Assembly (NCBI GenBank): GCA_031216445.1
Contig: CM062219.1
Location: forward strand, 15,165,001-15,229,000
Length of the DNA stretch: 64,000 nt
Direction: 5' to 3'
From: Lateolabrax maculatus
Lineage: Eukaryota; Chordata; Actinopteri; Acropomatiformes; Lateolabracidae
The position numbers and the translations under genes were made by a program. The notes beneath the pieces are model-generated. The model saw only the letters and a program-made list of their open reading frames with translations. It did no database searches and was not told the origin of the DNA. Below are positions 1 to 11,764 of this stretch, one piece after another. Every line of letters begins with the position of its first letter. Positions within the stretch are counted from its first letter, which is position 1.

Positions 1-1130
1 TACAAGAAAAGACAAATATAAACTGTCCAAACATATTCATTGATTTAGAGTGCTATATTTGTGTAGCCTGTTTAGCTGGTTTCATTATTTTTTGTAACTT
101 TTCATTTATTTGCTCTGTACTTCATTCTGTGTCAATCCGTACAAAAGGTGCTATATAAAAAAAAACAACGGATGGTTTGTTTGATAGCAGGTCTCGGAGG
201 TTTTATAGGATGTTGGCAGCCTTATCCAGTGTGCCTCCATCATGGCAGGAAATGGCTGCGGGTAGCCATTTCCTGCACTGCAATGGTTTTGTCAGGCTGC
301 ACTTTATGAATATAGGCTACAGTCTTTTTTTATGTTCCAGCTGTCCCAAACCAGGGTGGCTCACATAAGGGTCTTTAGCTTTCCAAAATGGGTTTTCAGA
401 TGATAGAAACTGTTAAAGACCTTCAACACTGTAAAAACCTAGCTAGCTGACTGTTTTTTCTGTGGCAAGAGTTGATCAAAAGCACAGGAAATTTTGTTAA
501 AAATGCTGAATTTCTTCTTGGATTTTGATTAACAAAATTTACAAGTCAATAAGGGTGAGGCACACTTTCATTTTCATCATGGATATGATTCAAAATACCA
601 TACAAATCATTATGGGAAATAATTCAAGAGTAGGTTACACTAAATCCACTTTTTTTAAAATTAGTAAATGGTCCCATTTTTTGTATTATAATTTCCTTTT
701 TCCAAGGTTGCAAGAGTGAAACGTAAGCTGTTGCTGGCTGGCATGGATGTTAAAACCAGAGTTACATGTGTAACTATGGTTGTATAAATTCTTAATGACC
801 ATTAGTTGTTATATCTTGGTATTAGAAAATGACTGAAACACATCTGTTAGAAAGGGAGAGAGAAACACTAGAGAAACTATCTCAGTTGAAAGCCCATTTC
901 TTTCCCTGTCATACAACCCTCACCCCACAAACCTCGCCTTCACTTCTGCTTTCTCTCTGGCTCGACTCTCTGCCCGTCTTCCCCCTTTTCCTCTCCTCAT
1001 CTTGGCAGCGTGCCTCTCTGGTATCTGGGATTGTTCTGTGGTTCTCCTCTGCCAACTTTGTGTCCTGGCTTTGACAGATTGTCCCAAGGCAGATGATATC
1101 GCTCAACTAGATTCTGTCACTAAGGGACAT
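1..1130. other. Non-coding, A+T-rich; one strong hairpin
   Basis: No coding signal on either strand: the short ORFs here have no recognisable motifs or codon bias. The only distinct item is the perfect hairpin at 245-276, listed separately. The stretch at 900-1070 is CT-rich and of low complexity. Confidence 0.6.
245..276. repeat. Perfect 13-bp inverted repeat (hairpin)
   Basis: GCAGGAAATGGCT at 245-257 is followed by the six-base loop GCGGGT and its exact complement AGCCATTTCCTGC at 264-276. Thirteen perfect pairs with so short a loop are not expected by chance in 64 kb. It may be a foldback scar or a structured RNA. It is too short by itself for a typical pre-miRNA and the flanks do not extend the stem clearly. 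Confidence 0.75.
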
Positions 1131-1133
1131 GTG

Positions 1134-1173
1134 CTTGTGTGTGTGTGTGTGCGTGCGTGTGTGTGGGTGTGTG
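1134..1173. repeat. Interrupted (TG)n microsatellite
   Basis: A TG array with GCGTGCG and GGG interruptions. Such imperfect arrays are typical of older dinucleotide microsatellites. Confidence 0.85.
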
Positions 1174-1209
1174 AGAAAATGAAACAAGAATTAAAAAACA
1201 TTCTGTCTC

Positions 1210-4050
1210 AAAGAAGGTAAACAAAAAAATCCATAAAAAAGTTTTTTCTGTGAGGAAGTAACAGCGCACAGAGAATCCGGAGATAATCAAGATCCACATC
1301 TCTCTGAGCTAGTAGCTCGTTCATGCATACTTCTGGGGTGGAGCTATCCGTGGTGCTGAACTGCACGCCATTCTTGAAGAGGGATCCACTGAGTGTTACA
1401 GCTTGTCCCAACTAACTGCATAAATTGTGTCGGTGCAACTACCGATTCTGCAACTCATTGTCAGTTTCTCCTTCCTAAAAAAAATACAAGTGGCAAATTA
1501 AAGGGAAAAACCAGAATAAGTGACTAGAGAGACGTAATCAGTGCAGATGCTACACAGGTTGGTCATTTGGTGAGTATGAAAATGACATGAATCATATGTT
1601 ATGTTCTTTGCAGTCACAATAAACCCAGTTGAACCTACAAATACACATTTCATTTTGATTTGTTGGCCTAAAAATAAGTATATTGCAAGTATTACTTAAA
1701 ACAAGTAGAGCAACTTTGGTTAATGTTTCAACAAAAGTCAGAGGTCAGAAAGCTCAAGCTGTTTTATCCTTTCGGGGATTTATTGAAAAATGTCTCTTTA
1801 CGTGTTTAGATGTTAAATTTGGAAGGAAAATGTAAATGCTCACCCACCCCTGAAACAACTGCAACAACCATTTATTGTATTAATTAATTAATTTTCAATA
1901 CAGACGTAATACAATATTTACTTTGGTCATCTAGCTGTCCATTCCCTAATGAACACAGCAAGATGATGTACATCATCTCTGCTGCTAAAAACAACCCTGA
2001 ATTGTTGTCACAGGGTAAAGAAATATGAACACTCAAAGATGTTTTACACTCTTAGTCCTCTCTCCTGCCAACTTTTGTTCTGGCATTGGTTCAACACTGA
2101 AATGAAGTGAGGAGAGAAGCGAGACCACAACCTCCAACACACAGCAGGGGATTAATGGCTCAGGACTAAAGGATATCATTAATCACCAAGTAGTTGTTTA
2201 TTTCCCTAGTTTTAAAATATAGAAGCAATTTTGATGTGATACAGCAAAATTATATAAAATGATTATATCAAAGAAAGAAGACTTGCTAATTCAAATCTAT
2301 AATTTAACAGAACAGAAATTCATGAGTCATAAGGTCTAAAAGAAATGGCTGTACCCCAGTAGATATAATATATTTTTCAAATAGATCAATTATGTAGTGA
2401 GTATAATCTAAAATCAGGAGCTATAAAGCTTGTTGCATATGGACAATTAAAAAAAGAACTTAACTATGCTGCAACCAAAGAGCCAGGCCATGACAGCAAC
2501 AAAATGTCTGTCAGGATCCTACAAATTCAAAAAAGCTAACAAACTAATATATCTGTTTAATTAAAACATTATAATACTAAACACACTACCGACAAAGTAA
2601 TATCTGGTTAATTGATTTGTTCTTGACAACAACAAAGTTCAGATGCATGGTATCAGAGGTGAATGTTAACAGCTTACCTCACATAAGACCTTCACTGGAC
2701 CAGGGCCAAGGGCTGAAACACTCCATGCATGCAAATGCAAAACAATTTTTTCTTTCGTAGTATAAACAAGTTCATCCCATGAATGTTGATACAAGTTAAG
2801 GTATACAGGGGTTGGAAAAAAATAACAGTAAAACATGTGCAATACAATGCAAGGTAATAAAAGATCCCTGCAATAATTTTATAATTTTCAGTATTTGTTG
2901 ACACTGTGACAGAGAGGTGTTGAGCTTGAGAATTGCATTATATTCCACCCAATATGCATGAGAGGGAAACAATATTAGTAATAGCAAAGAGCAACACCAG
3001 AAATAAAACAGATTCAATAACTACACATGGACACGCTGAAACATATAACAAAACTAAAAATAAAACAATGATAAAACAATGAAAAGCGTTACGCATAAAA
3101 TTGAGGCATGACACATGATAAACCACTAAATGTTATGCTTACTTATGCTTGGGAAATGACTATTATACAAAATGTACATATTTACTAAAATACTAAATAC
3201 ATTTACCCATCTCTCCTTTTTTCATTTCATTAAATAAAAACTTTTTACACCTGGTTTTAAAAACATTTCTGAGGATCTCATCTACTCCAAATTTTAGCCC
3301 TAAGGATTAAGATCCAAAAGTACCATATCCTTCACTATTCCTAAGATTATACCTGTGCTGGTCTTTAGAATGCTGAAACACAAATAGTCTGGTGTATGGC
3401 CATTTAGGCATTTATACACATGCCCTTGTTAGCAATGTTTAACCATTTCATTGATTTAAAAAGTCCTTATCTTGAATGGGTTTGTTTGTTGTAATCAAAG
3501 TTATCATCATTAGGTATCATCTTATTTTGTACAATATGTAAGCCAGCCTATTGTTGCTTAGAAAGACAACACTAATAGAAATGACATGCATGGTCAATTC
3601 TTGTGTGTGTCATGGTGTGTGCTAACTATAATGCAAATACATATGTTGGGGACAGATGAAGCATTATGTATTGGTTTCAACAGTGAAGGATCTGTATTAA
3701 CCAAAAGGATACACAGGTAATTCTGTGTGGATAGTGTAAATCCAAATTCTTATTAACCAGTCTACTATGCATAAACATAAATAATTAACTTTCTTTTCAA
3801 ACAATTTTACACTATATTCGCTAAAAGGACAAGCTAATGTGAAGTAATTGCAAAAATAAGACACCCAATCCCATCTGCCGGTTAATATTGTAAATGTTTT
3901 CAAACAGGGATGCACAAGTTAAAGTAATTAAAAAAACTCACGTCTTTTGTGTATGACTGCTGAATTGCTTCATCAGTGTCTGTTTCATTTCAGCCACCCA
4001 ACATGTCACAGATATTGAAAATCAATTACTAAGCAGCAGCCCTAAAGGAA
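1210..4050. other. Non-coding, A+T-rich, no recognisable element
   Basis: No exon-like codon use and no recognised repeat. The block at about 2090-2200 (ending in GGATTAATGG and ATCATTAATCACC) has the texture of a conserved non-coding element, but there is nothing to confirm it. Minus-strand ORFs at 2692-3126 read through A+T-rich sequence and look like chance. Confidence 0.55.
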
Positions 4051-4139
4051 TTCACACACACAGGCAAACACACAAACACACATGCTGTGCATTGTCCTGC
4101 TGGCAGAGACAGAGAGTATGCCGCTGGGAGAAAAGAAGT

Positions 4140-4260
4140 CTCCATCGACCAGCAGTCAAACTTTTAATAAACACATTAAATCCTTATGGATCCTCCCGCT
4201 GAGCTGCCACTAAATGGCACTCATGAGGAATTAGCACAAGGCAAGATTAATTGGCTGCCT
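4140..4260. promoter_or_regulatory. Candidate conserved non-coding block
   Basis: Unique sequence of mixed composition with ATTAAAT, GGAATTAGC and AGATTAATTGG homeodomain-like sites, immediately before a purine-rich tract. The call rests only on sequence texture; conservation could not be tested. Confidence 0.2.
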
Positions 4261-4505
4261 GGAGAGGAGAGGAGAGGATGTGCTGGATGAGAGGGAACAA
4301 GTGGAGGAATGAGGGACAGCAGGTGAAAAAAAAAAAGGAAGGGACAGGATAAAACAAAAGTAAAGGAAGAGAGAGAGAATTGAGGAGGGAAGAAAGAAAA
4401 AGATTCCTTGAGGTGACAAAGGATGAAGGGAGGAGGAGAGCCAAGAACGGTGGGGAGTATGAATAAGAGAGGAAGAGAAGAGAGAGTAGAGGAAGAGCAG
4501 ATAAA
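4255..4505. repeat. Purine-rich (GA) low-complexity tract
   Basis: About 250 bases dominated by G and A on the plus strand, with GGAGA repeats at 4261-4278 and a poly-A run near 4326. It produces three overlapping Ser/Leu/Phe-rich minus-strand ORFs of up to 102 codons. These are composition artefacts, not genes. Confidence 0.8.
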
Positions 4506-4509
4506 AGTT

Positions 4510-5850
4510 TTAAGTGGGAGGAAATGCATGGCAAGACTTTCAGATTCAGGGTCACTCCAACGAAAGCTAATGGAAAATTATTAACAAAATGTCCAAATTA
4601 TCATTAAAGATGGATTAGAACATCTTTATGTTCACTAGCCGGCCATCTATCAGTCTGCTACTGTTTCTTGTAGCTGAAGTGGCATGAACTAAAAAAGTAA
4701 TTATAAGTAATTCAAAAGTTTCCTTAGAGACATGTCCTGTCAGAAGGTGCTTTATACATAGGTCAAAGAAGAACAAAAAAATAGAGGTTGAAGGTCTTTT
4801 ATTGATTGCACCTACATTTCTCCAAGTGCCATGTGAATGAGCCTGAATTTCCTTCAAGGTAGAAGGGAAAACCCTTTTTCCATAAGTGTTCTTGCAGTTT
4901 TTTGGTACTTGTGTTGAGGGGTGCTGTGGTTGTTGAGTTCTGCTGAAAGTGGCCTGTGGATGACAGTTTTCATTAAAAAGCTCCAGGATTGCAGAGCATC
5001 TGTGCCTCGCTGAGTGGCTAGTTTGTCACTTGGTAGGATGCAATTCTTCTTCTGAAGTGCTGTTGAATTTCTCCTAAAGAAAAATGAACTGTGTCTCACA
5101 GCTCCATTTTAAACTGTATATTCTTTTTAAAGTTTGGATCGTGTTTAATACCATTGTGCGGATTCCTGATGGTTCCTATGCAGATGACAATAAATCTCGA
5201 AAGTTGAACTTAGAAATTAGCCCTTCAGAAGTAGCCTGGAGGTTTTGGAAGCACCCTTGTGGATTTCAGGTCACACCTTTGCATCAGTGCACTAACTGGT
5301 TTTGGAAATCTTGGCAGGCAAATTGAATGACCTCTAACTTCCCCTCTTAAAGCTGCTCAGTGTCAGTGTACTTGTACTGGGCAGCTCACACGCCTGAGTT
5401 TGATTGCTGACTATAAATGTGGGTACCCTTGTGAAATTATGACTCAGGTTTGAACTCAGTGTGAGTTCAAATCTAACTCATGACGCTTTATTGCACCTTA
5501 CATTCCACCTTGTGATCAGTTTTAGGGACACTAATCTGAATAGAAAAAAAACACCATTCAGCACTTACTGTTGACAGTGTTAAGTGCAGCTCATAATGTT
5601 AATGGTGCCTCTTACGCTCCTCAAAAGACTCTTTAAAGACCAAGAAAAATATAATGATCTTTAATTAAGTCCTGTTATGAAACATAGCAGCACATGATGG
5701 TGCAGGCGGGAGCAATTCAATGACATTTACTATTGTTAGTGTTAAATACTGTCGTCAGATGGCTTGGTCACAGGTGATTGAACTGCTCTGTTGATTCAAG
5801 ATCATCTTTGTTAAAACATGCGGTGCCCTAAAACTGGTAGAAACAGATGG
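4510..5850. other. Non-coding, no recognisable element
   Basis: Short ORFs only, without motifs. It contains the palindrome at 5449-5471, listed separately. Confidence 0.55.
5449..5471. repeat. 10-bp inverted repeat around GTG
   Basis: TTTGAACTCA at 5449-5458, spacer GTG, TGAGTTCAAA at 5462-5471. The arms include TGAACT/AGTTCA, which resemble nuclear-receptor half-sites in everted orientation. A functional reading is speculative, because 10-bp arms can occur by chance in 64 kb. Confidence 0.5.
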
Positions 5851-5859
5851 CACTGCCTG

Positions 5860-5887
5860 ACACACACACACACACACACACACACAT
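5860..5887. repeat. (CA)n microsatellite
   Basis: Uninterrupted CA dinucleotide array of about 13 units. Confidence 0.9.
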
Positions 5888-5965
5888 TCTTACACAAGCT
5901 CATGACTTGCTGGGTCAACAATGAAACACATGGTGAAGTCTCATTTTGAGGTGTGAATGTATACA

Positions 5966-5990
5966 GACACACACACACACGCGCGCGCAG
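5966..5990. repeat. (CA)n-(CG)n compound microsatellite
   Basis: A CA array runs into a short GCGCGCGC run. Alternating purine-pyrimidine sequence of this type can adopt Z-DNA. Confidence 0.85.
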
Positions 5991-5999
5991 ACACCCGCA

Positions 6000-6950
6000 A
6001 TCTCAGTATAAAATAAACCTTGTCTCGTGGTGACAGCTGTGAGTGTGTATCCTCTGATTTTTCGCAGTGTGTGTGTACGGATTACACCAGTCAGCATGTG
6101 TTCGGAGAGCTGCTCCATCAACAGATGGCTAATTGCTTTATCAATTAACCATGAAAATGTTAATGGACTCTCATTATCAATTATTTAATTTGATATATAA
6201 GTTATTAATCAAACAGTGTAAATTACCACTGAGACAAGGGCAAATGTGGTTTGAACTGTGAAGTGTCTAAGAAGTTTTAACTGATAATCTAAATGTCGTT
6301 GATGTTGTATGAGTTTTATACACTGGCTGTTGTAAATCGCAGTAATCCAATTAAACCAAATTTATAAATCCATTCTATATAAATTGTCTTCATTCCTCAC
6401 CTCTCTATTTTATTCTGTAAAATGGATTTTTATAATGTACCTCAAGTTCAGGAAGATATAATAGTTTTTTATCCTTTACTCCAAACTTTAAAATTTAAAA
6501 CTTAAAATTGGATTATTATTCTGCTGCAATTTAAACACACATTGTTTTTACTGTAATTGTGTTGTCTAATTGTCAGGGCAAACTACTTTTAGCTACTGTT
6601 TAATTAACTTCTACTACTGCTTGCTTGCTCTTAATTATATTTTGTTTACTACTGCCATTGCCCTATTATTGGCATTTTTTTTTTTTACCTGCGCAACTTG
6701 TTTTGCTCCAATTCCGTTCTTGATTGTAACTTGGCACCACTGTAAATTAAACCCTGAAAGGTGATGAGACCTTAAATACATGCAGAGAAAACATCTTACA
6801 TCTCTCTTGTAATTACAACACAAAGAAGGAGGCTAGAGGGAGAGAGGTGCATCAGGTCGGAAATTTGGAAAGTTATTCTTGATTGAAAACAATTTTCTTT
6901 TTAATTTTTAGAAATAACTTCCTTTATGGTATATATTTCTTTACCTAAGC
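6000..6950. other. Very A+T-rich non-coding stretch
   Basis: Many TAATTA, ATTAAT and TTTAAAT tracts, especially at 6120-6240 and 6480-6620. No coding signal. The homeodomain-like sites may simply reflect base composition. Confidence 0.5.
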
Positions 6951-7080
6951 CATAAGGTGATGGGTGTGGTGGCCACTTCAACACCCAGCGGCACCTCAGA
7001 GGCCCCTGTGGAGCTGCTGGGGGCTTTGCTCTGCTGAAGTGACCTTGAGCAGGACACAGATGCCTTCAAACACAGGCTTC
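6951..7080. repeat. Relic of a widespread fish repeat (low confidence)
   Basis: A locally GC-rich 130-base island in A+T-rich surroundings. The phrases 'ctgaagtgaccttgagcaggacac' in part and 'aacacccagcggcacctc' resemble dispersed fish repeats that contain a 'ccttgagcaag' motif. The family cannot be named from the sequence alone. Confidence 0.3.
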
Positions 7081-7269
7081 AGTTTTCAGTAAAAGGCTAG
7101 TTAAATTTAAAACACTCGCCTGTTGTTAGCTTTTGAAGCTGTAAGCTATCAAATGGATCAAACTAATTTGAGAATCATCCTCCGTCTCAAAACATTCAAA
7201 GGAAATTAAGACACTGATTTGAATCTCAAATAAGATATTGTGTTGCTGGAGAAAAGCTTGTTGTTTGTT

Positions 7270-7480
7270 CAGCAAAGTAAAATAAACAGTCAATTTGCTC
7301 ACATTGGAGATGGCGGGGAGGGGACAGATTGTTTTCTAGCATTATCTCTCCAAAATATGAGGGGTTTATACGATTATTTGCTTGAAAGGTCCACTCCATA
7401 ATTACCATAGGGAGCCCATTACTGGCTTTGCTTATACTGGGATTTATCGCCATCTCCCCAAAATGATGCCGAACATGTTA
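7270..7480. promoter_or_regulatory. Candidate conserved non-coding element with 10-bp inverted ends
   Basis: Unique, balanced-composition sequence bounded by GGAGATGGCG (7306-7315) and its exact complement CGCCATCTCC (7448-7457). Between them lie CCATAATTACC and ATTATTTGC homeodomain/POU-like sites. The minus strand is open for 75 codons here but shows no recognisable protein. Texture suggests a conserved enhancer-like block; this is inference. Confidence 0.3.
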
Positions 7481-8184
7481 ATGAGGGTGATGTCCCACAC
7501 TATCACAAGCCCTAGAATTGACATACGTGTGTCCTTGGCATAACAGTAAAATAATAACACACACACAAAGAAAAAAAAACAAAAACAGGACGGTACTCAA
7601 AATAAATGAGTCAAAAATAAATTAGTAGTCTTGTGCAGACAAAATGTGCTGTCAACAGTCAGGCATGTTTATTTTTTTGGGTTGATATTGCCTCTGGTAT
7701 TATTATTTTTTTGATTGGTTAACATAGACCGCTGGAGGCTTCGCTGAAAATAAACAAAAACTCAATCAATTTACTTCTGTCAACCCCAACACTATTTACA
7801 GCCGTTCAAATAAAGGTTGTAAAGAACTGGGATGCGTAAAAAGCCTGAACTCAACTATTCATCAATTCAGCACAGAGACAGCTATTGTCCACAGAATGAA
7901 TTCAGACTGCTCGACAACAAAGCGTGGAAATCTGGGTGCTTGATTCACCACTGGTTGCAGAAAGTTAAGCCTCGGAACCATTTTTCTCTGCCAGCAAGCA
8001 TGTCGGTCATCCAAAGAACGGACAATTTTCCCCAGTTTCTGACTCCTTAAGAAAAAATAAATGACTCCTGGTGACTTATTGATCATGTTGTTTGTAGTGG
8101 ATCATGGCCTGGGCGGGGGGAGGGGCCAATAGCTTTTTTTTAACCATTGTCATTGTTGGTGAATGTTTTATCTGATCTTTCCAT
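7481..8184. other. Non-coding, no recognisable element
   Basis: Contains an A-rich stretch at 7556-7590. ORFs on both strands at 7832-8086 overlap each other and have no motif support. Confidence 0.5.
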
Positions 8185-8362
8185 CTCTTCATCTTCTCAA
8201 GGTTATTTATCAATATTATTTATAGATTCTATTCCACGTTTAGCTCCCTTGTATTATTGTTATTTGTTTGTTTGTGTGTTACTGTGTTTTGTGTAAGACA
8301 AGCTGCTAATAACAAGTTGCCCCTAGTGGGATTAATAAAGTTGTTTGTATTGTATTGTATAG
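8185..8362 (+). mobile_element. LINE 3'-end relic with (TTGTA)n-like tail
   Basis: The last part of this stretch, from 'caagctgctaataacaagttg' through 'gggattaataaag' to a short TTGTATTGTATTGTAT tail, matches the plan of fish non-LTR retrotransposon 3' ends of the Rex1/CR1/L2 type: a conserved stem region, an ATAAAG motif, then a short tandem repeat. No reverse transcriptase sequence precedes it, so this is a heavily 5'-truncated copy. The upstream boundary is approximate. Confidence 0.5.
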
Positions 8363-9110
8363 TGTAGCTGGAGGGGAAGGATGTAACAATCTACAGTGAA
8401 CAAATCCGAATGATGACAGTATATGAATGAATGTTTGTAATTTACAGATATTTGGTATGCATATGCAGAGGCCTGTTTGTGTATTATGTGTACACACAGT
8501 ATTTGCTTAACAATGATGACCGTGTTAATCTTTCTAGGACTCCAAAGACTTCATCATCCAATTACAGCGAGCCTGCTAAAGATCTCAATCCCACGATCTG
8601 CAGCTGCCAGCAGAAGAAGCGACTGCACTACCAAAAGAGCCTCGTCGTGTAGCCAAAGGCTGATGCTTCTACCACAAAGTTCAGCAAAATTCTTCAACTG
8701 TTTTCCACTGAAGTACTGTTTGTTTTATTGTTCATCCCATCGGGGATGAAGTGTCCTGTGTATTTAAGTATCCTTATGTCTGCGGGTTTGATGATTTGCC
8801 ACTTTTGGAATCTGTTGTTTCAATTATTTGTAGCTTAATTTTACTTGATCATGATGCAAAAAGTACAGAACTTTCTTAGTAAGCATAAAGGAAGTCAAAT
8901 TTTGTCATTACTGTCCAAAAATATTTTTACAATCATTTTACAAGAATGGTCACTATTGTAAATACAAATGCTCAGTGCACTACAAGAAACACCAATATCA
9001 CTTCAATAGTTTTCCCAGAACCTGTTCCTTTATTAATGTAACTGGTAACCATCAGCTGGATGTGTGTTCCTCTCTACTTCCTTTATACACTCTAGCCACA
9101 AGGGTTGCAG
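8363..9110. other. Non-coding, no recognisable element
   Basis: Overlapping plus-strand frames at 8431-8749 have unremarkable composition and no conserved motif. Nothing else was recognised. Confidence 0.5.
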
Positions 9111-9114
9111 CAAT

Positions 9115-9225
9115 TGGAACTAGGTTATAGCCGCGTCCCATTTCAGGGGCTGCCTCTTTGGAAGGATTTGGCCAATAAAGCTGTAGCATTTTCAAAACTG
9201 AAGGCTTCAATGCTGCTTTACTTCA
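9115..9225. repeat. Possible fish MITE-like relic
   Basis: The phrase around 'cgcgtcccatttcaggggc' followed by 'ctctttggaagg' resembles a dispersed fish repeat. No terminal inverted repeats or target-site duplications were found, so both class and boundaries are uncertain. Confidence 0.25.
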
Positions 9226-10080
9226 CTCCAAAATAAGAAAAATGTGTAAGTAAAAAAATGTAAAAAAAAAGTTGTAGGTGTATTGCACAAACACGACAGA
9301 GTGGTAATTGCACATCTGTAAAAAAAATTTTTAGAGAGCCACATTTCCGGCCCTGTCTGATGGAGTTGTTTGAACAGGACAACCATGTTGACCTGTTCTG
9401 ACAGATTCAATCTTGAATTGTGGATTTCACGGCAGGCTGGGACACTTACGTTAGACTGAATTTATGCTTTGGGTTGAATTAATAATAGGAAGGTAAAGGT
9501 TATGCCTGATGTAAGGGGGTAGCAGTGTAAGTCTGGGGTAAAGAAAAAGTGACTAGACTGTCAATAAGTATGAAAAGGCGAATGTGAACTTGCCTTTGTG
9601 ATGTATGCAGTATAGGTGTGTCCTATACTACTAGTGAAACCTGATTAACACTTTTTTTTCAGGTCTTTAACCAGGTTAACGACCAGCAGAGATACATGTA
9701 TGGCTTTTTATGTGTGTGAATATACGTTATTGTTTGTGCGCGTATTTCTTCTCCCCCACGTATCATATAGGGAGGGAGGAGGAAGGTGTACATATGTGTC
9801 TGTGTACAACAGGAGTAACAAAAAAAAAAATAAAAAATGCTCCTGAGTGATTCTTTGTTACGGTCCGGTATGATAACAACACTCAGTTTGCATCAGTCAA
9901 TCACAAACACACACAAAGCAGACATCAAACAGTTACAGGTAATAAGCGTCTGCCCTGAGGACTGCCTATGTTTAATACAAACACACCAACCTGAGGGGTA
10001 TTATTCTTGAGTTTTTAATGCCCGCACACGCATATGCTCTCTCTTCATTTCTCTCTCTCTCGCGCACACTGAGAGAATGA
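9226..10080. other. Non-coding, low-complexity patches
   Basis: Mostly unremarkable, with an A-rich run near 9820-9838 and short CA and CT tracts near 9903-9918 and 10050-10070. No coding signal. Confidence 0.5.
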
Positions 10081-10084
10081 TTGT

Positions 10085-10535
10085 GCTATCAAACACACTA
10101 CAAAAGGCTAATTAAGAATATGCATAGCTTGGACTTAACAAGCTCATTTGTCTCTCGCCATTCACACAGCGCTAACAAGGCCCTCTGCTCATTAAGGCCT
10201 TTAAGCTCCAGGCCAGACAGCCCCCTGTCAGTTAACTAACAAGGTAAATGAAGGAGGCAGCCAGTGTTGACTTTGCTTGGGAGGCTGGAGGTTGGAGATT
10301 AGCCTGCTTGACTCTTCACCAAGACAGCAGGGCAAGGTTGGGCTGACCCGAGACAAGCGGTGCCCAGCATCCGCACCCAAAAGACAGCAATCATGCTGAT
10401 GGGATGACTCATGCACAGTATGGGAGGTTAATTAGCCTCCTTGACTCATTGCTGCGATGGCAAGGTTCAGCCAAAAAGAAACAAGGTCAAACAGTATAAT
10501 CGTAACTAAGAAAAGACAGTGATCATACTGGAAAA
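10085..10535. promoter_or_regulatory. Candidate conserved non-coding block with internal tandem duplication
   Basis: Balanced, unique sequence with GGCTAATTAAG, ATATGCAT, GCTCATTAAGG and GTTAACTAAC sites, typical of vertebrate conserved non-coding elements. Its right half is two diverged copies of one ~110-base unit. Both begin with GGAGGTT, continue through ATTAGCCT, TTGACTC and GCAAGGTT, and end with AAAGACAG plus ATCAT. Copy one runs about 10287-10403 and copy two about 10423-10530, a period of 136. The order of matches is kept in both copies, so the duplication is real. The regulatory role is inference. Confidence 0.4.
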
Positions 10536-10539
10536 AAAT

Positions 10540-11760
10540 CAAAACACAAGTACATACTTTTTCTTGTTGCTGTAGGCTTTTAAAAACCTTACAAGCAACG
10601 AGGGGCCATTTTTCATTTAAAGTCATACTGCCTTGATAAATTATGACACATTGCTAGCTTGTCTATTGAAGAACCGTAAAATGACTATATTTAGAGTTTC
10701 AAGACAGGATTTTATACAAATGGGAAAATTGTGACACTTATTTTCAAGTCAACTCTATGATACACTTTTTTATTTTCAAGGAGATCCTTACCCGGTTTCT
10801 AAACTGCTTGCCACCCTCTAGGCGCTGGATTTCATCACCTTCCCTGATTGCTGAACTCCTCCTTCTGTCATGAAGAGCCAAACCAGACACTGTGTGAAAA
10901 CATCTTTTGAGCTCCTTGTATCTGTGATCTTTTGGTCAAACTCATCACTATACAGTGTACGAGGCCCATACAAAGAAGCAAATCAAGAAATTTAAATTTG
11001 CTGTAAGTCCCAGCTGCCTTTTTGTAGACACATAACTGCAGCTGCTGTTATGTCTTTTATCTCTTTTATCCTTATTTGAGAATCTGTTGATCCATATGTT
11101 GATCCTCATACCAGCCTCCCGAGGGCTGGTACTGACATTCCACAGGCATATCTAGAGAAACATATTCAATGTGTAAAGTAGCTAAACAACATTTGCTGTT
11201 TTCCCTGGCCTGTAGAGAAACCATCTTAAAGTTATCTACTACTCCAAAGCATACTGCTTTGACTAAGTTAGGCTATTACTCTGAGCGATGGTGTAGCTCG
11301 ACGTCTCTCAGCCACTGGTCTGAGTGCTTTTTATTTGGATTGACACACTGGAGAAGTGCAATAAGTTGCTGCTACCAGTCAGAAAGAGGTGGAGTTAATG
11401 ACAAAAGATACAGACCATTCCCAGACAGACCCTGAATGATCTCAGGATGGATCCCTTGGTCTTATCTTCTGTTGCTACCAGCGACTAGAGAAAAAACTAG
11501 TTTTGTAATATGAACCGTTGTCTGACAGATGGACTGGAAGCCCTGTGGCTTCCACAAACCCATAATCTCAGGGATATTAAAGCTCCTTCAGTCAGGGACA
11601 CAAATGAGAAATGCGCTCCCCATGAGTCTGAGATTGAGATTTATTAAAACATATTGCCACTGCTGCCACAAGACACGTTTTTTTTTTTGGCCATGGGCCT
11701 ATTTTTACTCAGCCCCGCATATGGCAAAAGTTCCAGCATTTCTTAATGAGGCTGGGATCC
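10540..11760. other. Non-coding, no recognisable element
   Basis: ORFs at 11169-11435 and 11529-11777 have no recognisable domains and no coherent exon-like codon use. Confidence 0.5.
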
Positions 11761-11764
11761 AAGG

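Noticed and set aside
4221..4555. Three overlapping minus-strand ORFs of about 62-102 codons
   Set aside because: All are translations of the GA-rich tract in different frames (Ser/Leu/Phe-rich); no motif and no exon signals.
5449..5471. Nuclear-receptor response element
   Set aside because: The half-sites are inexact and the 10-bp palindrome is within chance expectation; kept only as an inverted repeat.
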